The notes beneath the pieces are model-generated. The model did not search any database. It saw nothing but the letters and a program-made list of their open reading frames with translations, and was not told the DNA's origin. From assembly GCA_934045075.1 (NCBI GenBank), contig OW203747.1, positions 11,933,894-11,997,893 on the forward strand: DNA of 64,000 nucleotides, written 5' to 3'. The position numbers were made by a program, and so were the translations under genes. The stretch is from Yponomeuta sedellus. Lineage: Eukaryota; Arthropoda; Insecta; Lepidoptera; Yponomeutidae. Below are positions 1-11,916 of this stretch, in pieces (the stretch's first letter is position 1; every line of letters starts with the position of its first letter).

Positions 1-180
1 TGGCATATTGTATTAGTACCTATAGGTTTTTTTTAGATTAGATTAGAACTCTTTATTGTACACACCAGAAAACAAAAAACATAAAAAGGCTTACACATCT
101 AAGCTATTGCCGTATACAATTGGCGGTCTTATCGCTAAAAGCGATCTCTTCCAGACAACCTTGGGATGGATAGAACTGAA
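1..180 (-). repeat. Non-LTR retrotransposon 3' tail
   Basis: Contains an inverted AATAAA-like end (ttattgtaca) and a segment gcgatctcttccagacaacc repeated near 7,680 (opposite strand) and 52,020-52,070. The shared tail across copies marks a dispersed LINE or SINE end. Confidence 0.5.
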
Positions 181-267
181 AGATGAAGAGAGTAGGTAGG
201 TAAATACTTAATACAAATTTTTAAATACTTAATACACGAATTAAATAAGTAAATGTGCATTATCATC

Positions 268-625
268 ATCATCAACCGATTATGTCCCCACCGAGGGGCA
301 CGGGTCTCTTCCCTGGGGAAGGTATAGGCCATACGCCACCTCGGGGGCCAAGTCCGGATTGGTGGAGGCTTGCCAGAATTCAACAAGTGACTGGTCTTAC
401 TGTCATAAGTTTTCAAGCCGCTCTAAGGGGGGCCTTAGACTTGGCTTAACGACTGCCATATATCGACGGCAGCCGGCACCAACTGCTTATCGTGCCATGC
501 CAGACACGGAACCGCTCGAAAATATGCCACTAGCGTTCATACAGTCATAGACGGTCCCATCCATGCACCTAACGCGCCCTGTGTTGCTTAACCTTCGTGA
601 TCGAGTAAGATCACTCAGGCAGTCG
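268..625 (-). repeat. 5S-derived SINE, degraded copy
   Basis: Matches the family at 18,569-18,928 in order: two-box 'tgtcccc' start, gccaagtccgg, dispersed internal blocks, then the 5S-like end near 560-625. Many substitutions and small deletions show an old copy. Confidence 0.6.
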
Positions 626-854
626 GGCCCAGTAAATGTACAAGGGGGTGCTTAGTGCAAGAAGCATTCTCTTCCAGCAAACCTTCATCTTCCTCATCAT
701 ATATCTAATCAGCCTATAGACGGTGCCCACTGTTGGGCATACAGCAATAGAATTATTCATTTCCACACCAACCCGTCCTGCATAGGTATAATTAATTTCG
801 TGCACCTCCTGCAGTTGACTGGCAGAAAATGTTTCTAGCATTAATTCCACCGCT

Positions 855-1121
855 TTGCCATACAAAACGTATAAAATAAAATCAATGATAATAATAAAGG
901 ATACGCATTACACTGAGTCGGATGTATTGGCAAAGGAGAAGATAAAAAGTACCCGGAACTGTCGTACGTGCCGTTGCATGCACGCACGCCAGTTCCGGGT
1001 TATGAACGTTGATGAAGCGAAGGTGATCTGTCAGGATGGGTGTATCGTGGCAAATGGCAGTCCCTGGTCTCTGCCAACCCTTCTGGGATACAGGCGTGAG
1101 GTTATGTATGTACAATATTAG
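855..1121 (+). repeat. RTE-like LINE fragment (C-terminal pol end)
   Basis: Translates to the end of a retrotransposon ORF (DVLAKEKIKSTRNCR and NVDEAKVICQD), also found at 9,842, 36,960 and 44,866. Contains an internal inverted pair cccggaactg / cagttccggg at about 952-1,000. Confidence 0.6.
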
Positions 1122-1122
1122 A

Positions 1123-1245
1123 CCATGTCGGAGGCCTCGTAGGTGGCTGTATAACTTCTGACAATAAGGCCCGCCACTGTATTAAAATCCTCCATCAACC
1201 CGGTCTTGGCCCCCGTGGCGGAGTTTGGCCTAACTTTAGACGTCC
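1123..1245 (+). repeat. 5S-derived SINE, partial
   Basis: The middle block of the family (catgtcggaggcctcgtagg through cttggcccccgtggcgg) in the 5S-sense orientation; head and tail missing. Confidence 0.6.
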
Positions 1246-1555
1246 AGGTTTTCTTTCAATGTTTATCTTTAGATTTAATTGTGAGATTTCCTAGACATAT
1301 TCAAGGTGGTCCAAAAACACTTCTGAAACTTTGATTATGGCAGCAGGGGTCCCACAGAAGTGGAGCCACTCAACCTTACCACTTGAGCTTACCGTTTTGT
1401 TTATAAATAGTATTAACAATCAATCATTTTGAAGTGCATACAAGGCATATCGAGCTTTATACTGACAATGTAAATTCGGTTTTATGTCTCCGATAGTTAG
1501 CTAGGGTTTTAAGCGCGTTACATTTCTTTTCAATAAATTCACCGCGGATTGGCAA

Positions 1556-1770
1556 TTTCAGGCGCTGAGGCACATTTCAGACACTCAGATTTCCTCACGA
1601 TATTTTCCTTCACCCTTATACAGTTGTATTGCTACTATAAAAAGCATATTTAAATATTATTTATAAAAACACAATTTCACTAAAATTTGCGGTGGGCACG
1701 CGTGCTCATTAAGCCCACTTTCTCTCTCCGAGAGAAGGCCTGTGCCCTGCAGTGGGACGTATATATTTAG
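1556..1770 (+). repeat. LINE 3' tail
   Basis: Shares ttttccttcaccnttatac and gagagaaggcctgtgccctg with 7,150-7,300 and, inverted, 45,880-46,010. Confidence 0.5.
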
Positions 1771-2384
1771 GACAAATTGATCCTAATTTCGTAGGATTGT
1801 TTTTAAGCGTCACTCTTGTCATGAGGTTCTACCTCATAAATAACAACAGTCGGCTCAATTTTCTGGATAAAACTCGAGTCGGAACAAACAAAAGTTCATT
1901 TGACAATTCGTTAGAAGCAGGCCATTTCAATTGTGACTAATTAACGATCTGGGCTATTCCACATTGATCCATTTTGTGATAATATCATAGCATTTATTTG
2001 AAAACTTGTATGACAATAAATGTTTGTTCTTTCTTTCTTTCATTTCTCCCACATAATCCGTTTGGTAATGTCAACATCACCGATTAACAATTAAGCAGTT
2101 TTAATGCAAAATATTCCTACAAAAATCGTAGGCTTGGTGTATATGTCGCCGCTAAGTGGTTAAGTAAGCTGTCAAATTAACTGCATAGGCCGCTCAACAG
2201 GCGGCGGCATCCAATAGCGGTGTTCGCCTTTTTTTCTTTAGCTTATCGAAAGATATCCTTCTGATTAAAAGGCCGAATGAAGAGCCGCCGAGTTTCGATT
2301 TAGTTTAGTCCTAATTGCAAAATGGCGTCAATGTAACAGCTGATTATGTCACCTCGCTAAATGCAACTTAAACGTAACATCGTG

Positions 2385-3637
2385 GATGCAAGTCCGTATT
2401 TATGAAGGGTTGTAAGACACTGGCGGGCCTTAAGGTCAGAAGTTATCAAGCCTCCCAAAAGGCCTCTGACATTTAAAAACCTATTTAGAGGCCAAAAATT
2501 TCACCCATGCCGGGACTCGAACCCGCAACCTCTGGCCACCCGCACCAGCGCCCCACCAATTGAGCCAATGGGCGACCCACGGCATAAGTGAAATTTCGAA
2601 CCTCCTTACAACATTCTCTGTATTACGTACAGGCAGCGACATCCGACCTAAGCAAACTGCACTACTTACAGCCCCGACTACCTAATTTGCAGTTAGGTTT
2701 AACATCGGAACGACATCACTGCACCCACATGATTACACTATTTTTATTTTTAATGCACTAACCCGTGCTAAGGAACAAATTTAAAAACCTATTTAGAGGC
2801 CAAAAATTTCACCCATGCCGGGACTCGAACTCGCAACCTCTGGCCACCCGCACCAGCGTCCCACCAATTGAGCCAATGGGCGACCCACGGCATCAGTGAA
2901 ATTTCGAACCTCCTTACAACATTCTCTGTATTACGTACAGGCAGCGACATCCGACCTAAGCAAACTGCACTACTTACAGCCCCGACTACCTACTTTGCAG
3001 TTAGGTTTAACATCGGAACGACATCACTGCACCCACATGATTACACTATTTTTATTTTTAATGCCTCTTTTGGCCTCTAAATAGGTTTTTAAATTTGTTC
3101 CTTAGCACGGGTTAGTGCATTAAAAATAAAAATAGTGTAATCATGTGGGTGCAGTGATGTCGTTCCTATGTTAAACCTAACTGCAAAGTAGGTAGTCGGG
3201 GCTGTAAGTAGTGCAGTTTGCTTAGGTCGGATGTCGCTGCCTGTACGTAATACAGAGAATGTTGTAAGGAGGTTCGAAATTTCACTGATGCCGTGGGTCA
3301 CCCATTGGCTCAATTGGTGGGGCGCTGGTGCGGGTGGCCAGAAGTTGCGGGTTCGAGTCCCGGCATGGGTGAAATTTTTGGCCTCTAAATAGGTTTTTAA
3401 ATTTGTTCCTTAGCACGGGTTAGTGCATTAAAAATAAAAATAGTGCCTCTGACATTGCTTAACGACGGCCATTACATGACACCCTTCACGTGCTTTGCGA
3501 AGCACGGAAGCGCTCGGAAAAAATGCCACTAGCGGTAGTCACGGGATGGTCACCTGTCCAGCACCTGACCGCTCCTGTTGTTGCTTAACCCTAGTGACTG
3601 ATGCCAATCACTCGGTTCCACTAGGCCACGAGCGCTT
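2385..3637. repeat. 5S-derived SINE split by a tRNA-SINE cluster
   Basis: Left half 2,385-2,473 and right half 3,457-3,637 are contiguous parts of one 5S-derived SINE. Between them lies a 971-bp insert (2,474-3,444). The 12-mer gcctctgacatt at 2,462-2,473 and 3,445-3,456 is the target-site duplication. Confidence 0.8.
2474..3444. mobile_element. Three tRNA-derived SINE units: two direct, one inverted
   Basis: Units at 2,474-2,780 and 2,781-3,063 read on the minus strand; the third (about 3,117-3,444) is on the plus strand. Each has an A-box-like tggctcaattgg and B-box ggttcgantcc, and ends ataggtttttaaa. The second and third form near-perfect arms of about 280 bp with a spacer near 50 bp. 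Confidence 0.8.
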
Positions 3638-3877
3638 CTAGTTATAAGTTTGTAAAAAAATGGACAAGTAATTTATGCTTGACTTTTAGATCGTTGACCT
3701 CTTTGGAGTAACCCAGAATGACGTCATAAACGGTTAGACCGGCTATCTCACATTACCGAACTATCCCCTAGTCACCATTTTGTCTAACTAACAATACGAA
3801 AACAGAGCTCATTTGATCTGTCTTAGGGTGGGGCTACACTGGCGAGTGAAGCTACCTGCAAGTGATTGAAAAAAAAT

Positions 3878-4080
3878 CGGGGCTGTAAGTGATGCAATTT
3901 GCTTAAGCCAGATGTCGCTGCCTGTACGTAATACAGAGAATAGTGTAAAGAGGTTCGAAATTTCATTGATGCCGGTGAGTCGCCCACTGGCCTAATTGGT
4001 AGAGCGCTGGCACGGATAGCCAGAGGTTGCGGGTTCGAATCCCGGCATGGGTGAAATTTTTAGCCTCTAAATAGGTTTTT
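3878..4080 (+). mobile_element. tRNA-derived SINE with target duplication
   Basis: A-box tggcctaattgg, B-box ggttcgaatcc and the ataggtttttgaa end. The 12-mer ttgaaaaaaaat flanks it on both sides (about 3,865-3,876 and 4,078-4,089), so the insertion is intact. Confidence 0.75.
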
Positions 4081-4091
4081 GAAAAAAAATG

Positions 4092-4787
4092 TCAAGATGC
4101 AGGTTCAGGTACAAAAGTGAGGGTGCACTGCATGAAAACTACGTCAGTAATAGGTCGCGCGGAATGCACCCAGAGCGTAAATTGGTGATTTTTATTAACT
4201 AAAAAAGACTGGCCTAAAACGATGAAAATAATACTAGATAAACTTAATCTGTACCTTTATTATGTAAATCCAACTGATTAAAAAAAAGTCTCGTAAGTAT
4301 AAAATGAAATGTAAATCTTTCTTCAACATTGTTTATCTAGAGAAATTTATTATTAGAGACTGTAGGTTAAAGTGAATGAATAAAATTCCGTCCAATGTTT
4401 TCGTGTCATTACGGTTACCGTCCAATGTTAACTATTTATAAATAACATAAGTAGTATCAAGTAGCACAGAGTGCGCCAGGCCAAGTTCTTATATAATCCA
4501 TTCAAGCATTTTTCGACAACCCTGTCTTCGTTTATTGGCATTCTTGTTGTAGGTACATGAGATCACCTAAAATATTTAGTTTCAAACAAGAACCCTGCTA
4601 GGGCGCTGCTAGCTTATTATCAAATTGCTATGTCACGTGACTAAAAATTTGTAGGGAAAAGGATGCTAAATTGAAACATTATTTCATTAGTTGGCAAGTT
4701 TTCTTTGTAAACTATTAACCATTCCCTTGAAACTGAGATTTTTAGAGAATTTTAGAGATTTTTAGGTATAATTTCCAATTTTTTGTA
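4092..4787. other. No recognisable feature
   Basis: AT-rich, no frame of note. A short direct repeat (ccgtccaatgtt) occurs at about 4,389 and 4,430. Similar featureless stretches: 626-854, 1,246-1,555, 1,771-2,384, 6,431-7,140, 7,801-8,270, 8,991-9,250, 9,496-9,841 and 10,106-10,574. Confidence 0.3.
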
Positions 4788-4980
4788 CGACTAGCTATAC
4801 CCCGCGGTTTTATCAATTTCTCCACGGGAATAAGATAATTTCGCGCAGTAAAACGTAGCCTATGTGTTAATCCAGGGTGTCAGCTAACTCCATAATAAAT
4901 TTTATTAAAATCGCCTCAACCGTTTAACGAAGAAGTAACAAACATACACACTCACAAAGTTTCGCCTTTATAATATTAGT
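4788..4980 (+). repeat. LINE 3' tail (ends gcctttataatatta)
   Basis: Starts cgactagctataccccgcgg, ends in caaagtttcgcctttataat. Same tail at 6,293-6,425 and 20,625-20,815; related pieces at 5,600-5,822. Confidence 0.6.
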
Positions 4981-5027
4981 ATGAAGCATGATATGATGAT
5001 GATAGTATGAAAAATGATATGATGACG

Positions 5028-5250
5028 ACCTCTGTGGCGTAGCTGTAGCGCGTCTGCCTACCGTGCAAGAGGTCCCGGGTTCGAATCCCGGCTGGAAACA
5101 AAAAAAAAAGTCCAGGTCTTGGATGTTTACATGTTTGTGATGCCGTTGTTTCTGGTTCCCACGACACAGGGTATCCTAGTGTGGGGCCAGAAGCAATGTA
5201 TGTGCCAGTATGTAAAATGTAAATGTAATATATGTAATGTAATGATAATA
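5028..5250 (+). mobile_element. tRNA-derived SINE, second family
   Basis: tRNA-like head (tggcgtagctgtagcgcgtc; ggttcgaatcc), an A-run, then a body with cacgacacagggtatcctag and an end in atgtaaatg. Other copies: 17,727-17,928 (-), 18,270-18,385 (-), 24,840-24,950 (+), 48,168-48,315 (-); divergent at 10,760-10,945 and 52,095-52,270. Confidence 0.7.
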
Positions 5251-5599
5251 AGTGTTCTTTTTTTCTTATCTATCTTTTTTCCTCATCGTGTCGCATCGCG
5301 ATTCGCGGCCTAGTGTGGCCTCAGCCTTAGTCTAGAGAGACAGTTGTAGGCCACCGGATAGATTAGCCAGTACCGAGTCATAAAACAGTACATCTGGGCA
5401 GCGACGGCCTATTTTCGGGGCGGCGGCCTAAATTTTTCAGACAACTTCCTAACCTATGTAATATTTTGGTCATAACTCATTTGTGGGAACGTTTCACAGG
5501 CTAGTTTAGAACATTCGTGGACATTCAAGTGATCTTTTGTTCTTTTTACTTGACCCCGGAACAGGGATATGTTGTTCACATGACAATTTTTTGGGTCGC

Positions 5600-6105
5600 A
5601 TTTGAATAATATCACACAATATCTTTATAAATATTAGCCTATGTGTTATTCTGATATATAAGTTATTTTATTGTGAAGTTTCATTAAAATCTACTAGATA
5701 GTTTTTACGTGAAAGAATCACAAACATACATGCATACTTTTTGTAAGTATGGATGTATGTTCTCTCTCGCGTTTATAATACTAGCTGTCCCCCGCGGTTT
5801 ATCGATTTTCCCACAGTTAGAATAAAAAATAAGAATATATTTATTTCCACAAATCGTACAGAGTTGATACAATTTAAAATTACAACTAGTTTATGAATCA
5901 TATACATTATATTAGCTTCTGTTGCTATGCTAGGCTGGACACCTGTATTACAGCAAGCAGTGCCAATTCCCCGAAGAGATGGGTCAGTTTCTAGTTACAG
6001 AAGTGATCGTAGCTATAATCTATTGCGTAGAAAATTAATTTATATTATGAAGAAAAACAAAAGCAAAATCAAACTAATAGAAGTTATTTGTTATTTGTTC
6101 CTCTC

Positions 6106-6146
<41 letters not shown>

Positions 6147-6430
6147 GTGTGTAGGTGTGTGTGTGTGTGTAGAGAGGGTGTGTTGTTTGTATTATAGGTG
6201 TTAAAGTAGTTGGTAAACTAATCAACATGAATTTATTACTATTTTCCCTTTTAACCTGCTGATATTTGTTCTATTTTAAAACCGAAATTATATTTAAACG
6301 TAGCCTATATGTTAATCCAGGGTGTCAGCTAGCTCCACACCAAATTTCATTAAAATTGCACCAGCCGTTTAGACGTGAAGAAGTACAAACATAACACTCA
6401 CAAACTTTAGCCTTTGTAATATTAGTGTGA
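5600..6430 (+). repeat. LINE tails and a (TG)n microsatellite
   Basis: Tail pieces at 5,630-5,800 and 6,293-6,425 flank unique-looking sequence. A (TG)n tract runs at about 6,112-6,170. Confidence 0.55.
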
Positions 6431-7149
6431 CTAAGTAGGATAAGATTCTACTTGGTTTGACCCTCAAACTACAAACAAAATGATAGTTAGTGGTGGACTG
6501 TATGAGACGATAATGAATACTGATGGAAACACGGATTATATGATAGAAATTTAATAAAGAATAAAGGACAGATTTTGGTTATCGTGACAACCAAAATGTG
6601 ACAACGTAAAACCAGAAAGACAAAGTAGAAAAATGACGTAATGCAGCCAGCCGCCAACATTATTTATTAAATTTAAAATCTGCCAATTTATATAATTACC
6701 CACCTACATTCCACAAATATACGCATTGGTACTTTGATAGTAAATTAAACATACCCCTTTTCTGTGTGTACTGTACTGTGTAAACAGCGAAGATTACTTA
6801 CTTCTGATTCCGTTTGTTTACTGAATTCAGACATTGGTTTTGAATTGCCCAAGGTAACTCGTTATTCTTTTCACACATGCTCAAGAATTGTTGAGTCAAC
6901 AATTGATGGAGAAGTGATTTCCTTGTGAAGTTATACTCTGGTAGGGTAACACAAACAAACAATGATTTTTTGTTATTGTTTTTTAGCCACATCAATAACT
7001 CTTAAGTATTTTATTTTATTTTTCTTTTCAACAGACAAGAAACAAACAGAAGTACATTGTGTCTTAAACAGATGACCTAAACCTAAAAAAAAAAATAAGT
7101 AATCGTATATCCAGCTTCGCTATCCACATTTTTGAATTTAAAATCATCT

Positions 7150-7800
7150 TATTGGAGGAAATCGTGAGGAAACCTGAGTGTCGGAGGTTAACTACCTCAG
7201 TGCTTGAGCTTGCCAATCCGCGGTGGGCACTCGAGCTAATTAAGCCCCCTTACTCTTTTCGAGAGAAGGCATGTGCCCTGCAGTCGGACATACATATGTA
7301 TTTTATGTATTTGTATATATAATTCATATTTTTCAGTACTTTTTTGTGTAAATTATTTTTATGTGTCTATTAACAGTTAGTATAATAAATAACTTTCTTA
7401 ATTAAGTATGTATAATTCATATAATATTATATCTGAAACTAGCTGACCCAGCGAACTTCGTACCGCCTAACAGTCGATGCTTTATTTTTTTTTATTTTCT
7501 CCTCCCTAAGAGCCATCCTTGTACTCAAGGAATATTGTAAAAAAAGAATTAGCGAAATCGGTTCAGTTGCTCTCGAGATTTGCGCTTACCAACACATTCA
7601 GCGATTCATTTTTATATTATAGATTATTTGATTTGTTTGTACATCTACTTCCTTCTTCAATGTATTGCTCCAGTTCATCCAAAGGCTGTCTGGAAGAGAT
7701 CACTTTTAGTAGGCTTCCGCCTGTACTCTTAGGTTAAGATATATATAAGTGTACTTTCTTTTTTTATGTACAATAAAGTGTTCTCTATTTATCTATAGAG
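7150..7800 (+). repeat. Three LINE-tail fragments
   Basis: 7,150-7,300 matches the 1,556 tail; 7,440-7,620 begins ctagctgacccagcgaactt and recurs at 20,342 and 50,358; 7,680-7,800 ends with acaataaagtgttct like the inverted tail at the window start. Confidence 0.5.
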
Positions 7801-8272
7801 ACTACGTTAAAAAAGTTGTGTTATTTACAACTTTCATAGAACTAGACAGGAACTTTACATAAGTTTTTTGGTACTGTACACGATTTTCATTAAATGGCTC
7901 TACTTAGCCGTAGAAATCCCAAGGCACAGCCTATCGGCGAATTATACAGGGCGATTATTATAATACACTGGGCGGTATCCACCCTACAAGGTGTAATATT
8001 ATTCATTCCAGCTGCGAACGTGAACGTTCCCTCTGGAACGCTCGCTACAATGTGTCGCTCCCTGAATACTAATTGATCCCTAATGCCGGCAGGGATAGTC
8101 GACAAAGAAAGTGTAAAACGGTCCTATGTCGTTTCATCGACATTCATTTATTTTATGCTTGTAAGCTCGCCTGATAAGGGGACTGCCCACAGTCCCAAAG
8201 TTATTTCCCAAAATAAAATGCTGGTATATTTTAAGAGCGTACACTGTATTTTATATATATATATTGGCCTTT

Positions 8273-8648
8273 TTTACATCTACTTAATGAGATGATTTAT
8301 ACAGCGTCCAGTGGCATCTTCACTCACACTAGATGGGTGAAGCGACCACTCCGACGCTGTAGTGCCTGGGACATGGTTTTATAGATGGTGTAGGCTTGCC
8401 CAGCACCTATACCATCATCCTGACAGCTTAGTCGGCCGAGCCAACAGGAAAGACTAGTCAATACGTGCGGCCGCGGGTTTCCTCACGATGTTTTCCTTTA
8501 TCGTTAGCGTGTGTTATTGCGACTACCAATTCGCAAATGTACGTAACTTTGAAATTAAACAAAGTCATTGGTACATGCTCGCACTGGGGATCGAACCTGG
8601 GGCTTTCGCTTGCGAGTCCATGGTTCTACCCACTGAGCTACCAACACT
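8273..8648 (-). mobile_element. tRNA-derived SINE, third family
   Basis: Minus-strand tRNA-like head (ttggtagctcagtgggtag; ggttcgatcccc) at 8,560-8,648; body contains tacagcgtccagtggcatc. A second full copy lies at 49,006-49,370; a piece in the other orientation at about 10,575-10,690. Confidence 0.65.
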
Positions 8649-8712
8649 GTATTTTATACTAAAAGTAAAAAAGGTACAACCGACCGAGCCCTAGAGTCTA
8701 ATACTTACGTAG

Positions 8713-8990
8713 TTTGTCAATAGAATGAAGTAAGCACGACAATTGTTGATATTTGCCTCAATTTGGTAGTCTACAAAGTAACAGCATTACAATGTCATTC
8801 CAGGGCTATAACCAGCGCAAATTAAATGAGCATCTCTCGCGAAGAAGAACGAATCGTGATAGGCGCCCAGTTAAGTAGCACGGGTTATACAATTGCAATA
8901 CGATAGGTTATTAGACTACCGATATTGTTAATGAAACGATTATTAACGGACTAATATGACCATATTGAGCAACTATGCATTTTAGATTCT
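8713..8990 (+). repeat. Dispersed repeat of about 270 bp
   Basis: Shares caatttggtagtctacaaag, atgtcattccag and gcacgggttata with 32,512-33,110 (interrupted) and 52,310-52,560 (inverted). Type unknown. Confidence 0.5.
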
Positions 8991-9261
8991 TAGCCCCCGG
9001 CATGTATGCATAAAGGGCAAGGAAGTTGCCGTAAACCGAAAATGGAATGACAATTTTAAATTTTGCTATACTCAAACATAGTTTTATATGAAATGGGTCT
9101 AATCGCGATTATATAGGTAAAAACGTAATTACCTTACTTCCCGACGTTTAATATATATAATTATGTATGAGTATCTCGAATCATTAAGAAATATAATCCA
9201 ACAATTAAAAATTACTTTGTCTTATGTTGAAATAGTTTTTCTAGCACGGACATTTCTATTG

Positions 9262-9482
9262 TAACACTATTTTTATTTTTAATGCACTATCCCGTGCTAA
9301 GGAACAAATTTAAAAACCTATGTACGTAATACAGAGAATTTTGTAAAGAGGTTCGAAATTTCACTGATGCCGTGAGTCGCCCATTGGCTCAATTGGTAGA
9401 GCGCTGGTACGGATAGCCAGAGGTTGCGGGTTCGAATCCCGGCATGGGTGAATTTTTTTAGCCTCTAAATAGGTTTTTAAAT
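9262..9482 (+). mobile_element. tRNA-derived SINE with target duplication
   Basis: Same family as 3,878-4,080, with A- and B-boxes intact. The 12-mer atttctattgta flanks both ends (about 9,250 and 9,478-9,490). Confidence 0.75.
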
Positions 9483-9841
9483 TTCTATTGTATTTAAATA
9501 TATACGGCCTTATTTATAAAACCACAACTCCTTAAAACATTCCAATAACGATCTCTAAAATAGTCTGTTACTACAGTTACTGTTACAGTCACATTATACA
9601 AATGAAAAACGTAACCACATTATTAAATAAAACACCTCTAGGAGTATTTAAGTGGAATCGAGGAAATAAGACCGGCATAGTTATACCTATATTAAACAGG
9701 TCAAATCGCACCGGCCGGCAAGCAAAGACTGGCAGTCTCTTATTAAAGGTCGATTAAGGGTATTACAGACCAAAAAGGTCTAAGGTATTACAAACCAAGA
9801 TTAGTTACTCATGTTATTATTATTACAAAGACAAAGTCAAA

Positions 9842-10105
9842 GTGAGTGGAAGGGCTGGTGAGAGACGTCCCAGGCGGACATACTTCGACCAAATAGGGGA
9901 TGTTTTAGCGAAGGGGAAGATAAAATGTAGCCGGAACCGGCGTGCGCGCATGCAACCACTTATGAACGTTGATGAAGCGAAGGTGATCTGTCAGGATCGT
10001 GGCAAGTGGAAGTCCCTGGTCTCTGCCATCTGGGAAACTGGCGTGAGGTTATGTATGTATGTGAAGCACGAGTGGAGCCATCATTTCATGATGGATAACC
10101 CTTGA
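9842..10105 (+). repeat. RTE-like LINE fragment
   Basis: Open frame of 87 codons; encodes TYFDQIGDVLAKGKIK and NVDEAKVICQDRGKW, the end of a retrotransposon polyprotein. 5'-truncated. Confidence 0.65.
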
Positions 10106-10574
10106 ATGAAGAAGAAAAACATTTATTATAGAAACAGTGCACGCGCCACAGTAACAAAACAAACTTAGAACATATTACTAAACTTGACATTCACAAAAAA
10201 CAAAAACAAGAAAGAAAAACGAAAGGTCACGGCGTGTCCCTGCTGCTATAAATGGCAACTGACTCAGCAATATGTTGACGGACTAGCCTTCAGCGCTGAT
10301 TTTCAGTCAGTGCCAGGTTCTACCTCACGGGCGTCACGGAAATGAGTTTTAACCATCCGCTGCCTCATGTAGGGTTCAAACTGTGCCAAAAGAAGATTAC
10401 CTCATTGACTTCTAACATCGACTATACCTATCTACTTGTAAAGAGAAGGAAGACCGCGTGTCTTCAAGTGGGAACGAGTGGAATACTGATTCACGCCTCT
10501 CCATTATAATATTGAACTAAACATTGCTTCAAGCCTTCATTGAATGGTTTCCTCAAGTCGTAACTCAATATTAA

Positions 10575-10950
10575 CCACGTCCCAGGCACTGCAGCATCCG
10601 AGTGGTCTCTTCACCCATCTAGTGTGAGTGAAGATGCCACTGGACGCTGTATAAATCATCGCATTACGTAGATGCAGAAGCCAGCTCATTATTATAGCAC
10701 AGCGAGAAAAAATTCAGCTATACGACACAATCACTTAACCTGGTCACAGATTAGATAATAGTTAACCTAGTCCCAGACTAGGATACCCTGTATGATAGTA
10801 ACCAGTTAAGGACGTCACAAACATGAAAACACACCCAGACTGCGGTCAATTGTACAAATGTACGGCGGTCTCCATTGGGAATCGAACCCAAGACCTCTGC
10901 ATTTGTAACCAAACGCCTTAACGCCTAGACCAATGAGGCAGATACGTTAG
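10575..10950. repeat. SINE pieces with tRNA-like sequence
   Basis: 10,575-10,690 is the body end of the third SINE family. 10,860-10,945 carries, on the minus strand, ggttcgattccc with a tRNA-like head; linkage to the cacacccag block suggests a divergent second-family SINE. Confidence 0.45.
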
Positions 10951-11264
10951 GATAAGATAAGAATAAAATAACAAATACAAAATACTTACAGAGGTACTAT
11001 TACTAAAAACAATTAACCTTACTATGGTAATTTGCTGAAGAAATCAGACGGGTAAACAGTGAAAATAAGCCCACGTTATGTTCTAATAATACCCCCAACT
11101 GTGGATAATCTGTATACAGAGTTCACGTCCTTGTCCTGTCTTATCTGAGGCATAATCATGTGCACCAAATCCTGTCAACGTCCTGACGTTTACGACAGCA
11201 ATTAGTATGGAATATGACAGGTAGGCGATTAGAATCGTTCAGGATTTGGTGCGCGTGAAAGTGA

Positions 11265-11425
11265 AATTTTAATTTCATTTTCATCACAAAAGTGAAAGTG
11301 AAAATAAAATTTCATTTTCATCACAAAAGTGAAGTTAGTTAGATAGAACAATATTCTTTAATGTACACAGAAATTAAAATTTCACTTTCACTTTTGTGAC
11401 ATTGAAAGTGTCAGTGAAAGTGAAA
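11265..11425. repeat. Inverted repeat of GAAAGTGAAA-type motifs
   Basis: Left arm has two copies of tttcatcacaaaagtga; right arm is its inverse (cactttcacttttgtgac). A foldback of about 60-bp arms; possible MITE relic. Confidence 0.45.
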
Positions 11426-11790
11426 TTGTCTTTGTTGCCAACAAATATTAAATATTGTACAATAACTGAATTAAATCTTAAAAACTAAATTTAGCAAAAG
11501 TCCTTATGCTCACCTTAAAGTCGTCAGGGAATAGTCCACTGGCGACGCTGATTTTCAGCAAAAGCCTTAGGTTGGTGATAAAAGATTATAGTTGCTGAAC
11601 ACAGAGAAAAAAGAGTTTGTTCAATACCTATTTTTTTAGGTATATAAATTAATATTGTACTGGCATTCTATTGTGTTACACAGTGCTAATTCTATGACAA
11701 ATTCTATGAATTTTAATGAAAAGGGTCCGCGTATCCATGCTCGTCCAGTCTGTCTGGCCCGCGCCTAACCCGTCTCTCTTCTCTTTCCAG

Positions 11791-11916
11791 AAGCCAGAAC
11801 GCACAACATCCATCGACGAGCCACAGAATCCGACCCTGGCTTCAGCAACACCAACTATGATGACGAGGCTCTGGCTGACGCCGCATTCGGTGACGACACG
11901 CAAAATGACGCTGAAG
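11791..11916 (+). CDS. Ig/FN3 gene, exon 1 (first visible): acidic N-terminal region
   Basis: A pyrimidine-rich acceptor (ctctttccag) precedes the exon and gtgagg follows. 126 nt read as two leading bases, 41 codons and one trailing base. It encodes a hydrophilic, Asp/Glu-rich stretch ahead of Ig1. The split codon at the left end requires an upstream exon. Confidence 0.75.

Noticed and set aside
5035..5100. Genuine tRNA gene
   Set aside because: The tRNA-like head is fused to a SINE body repeated in several places, and no full cloverleaf fits. The same applies near 3,300, 4,000, 8,600, 9,400, 29,200 and 49,330.
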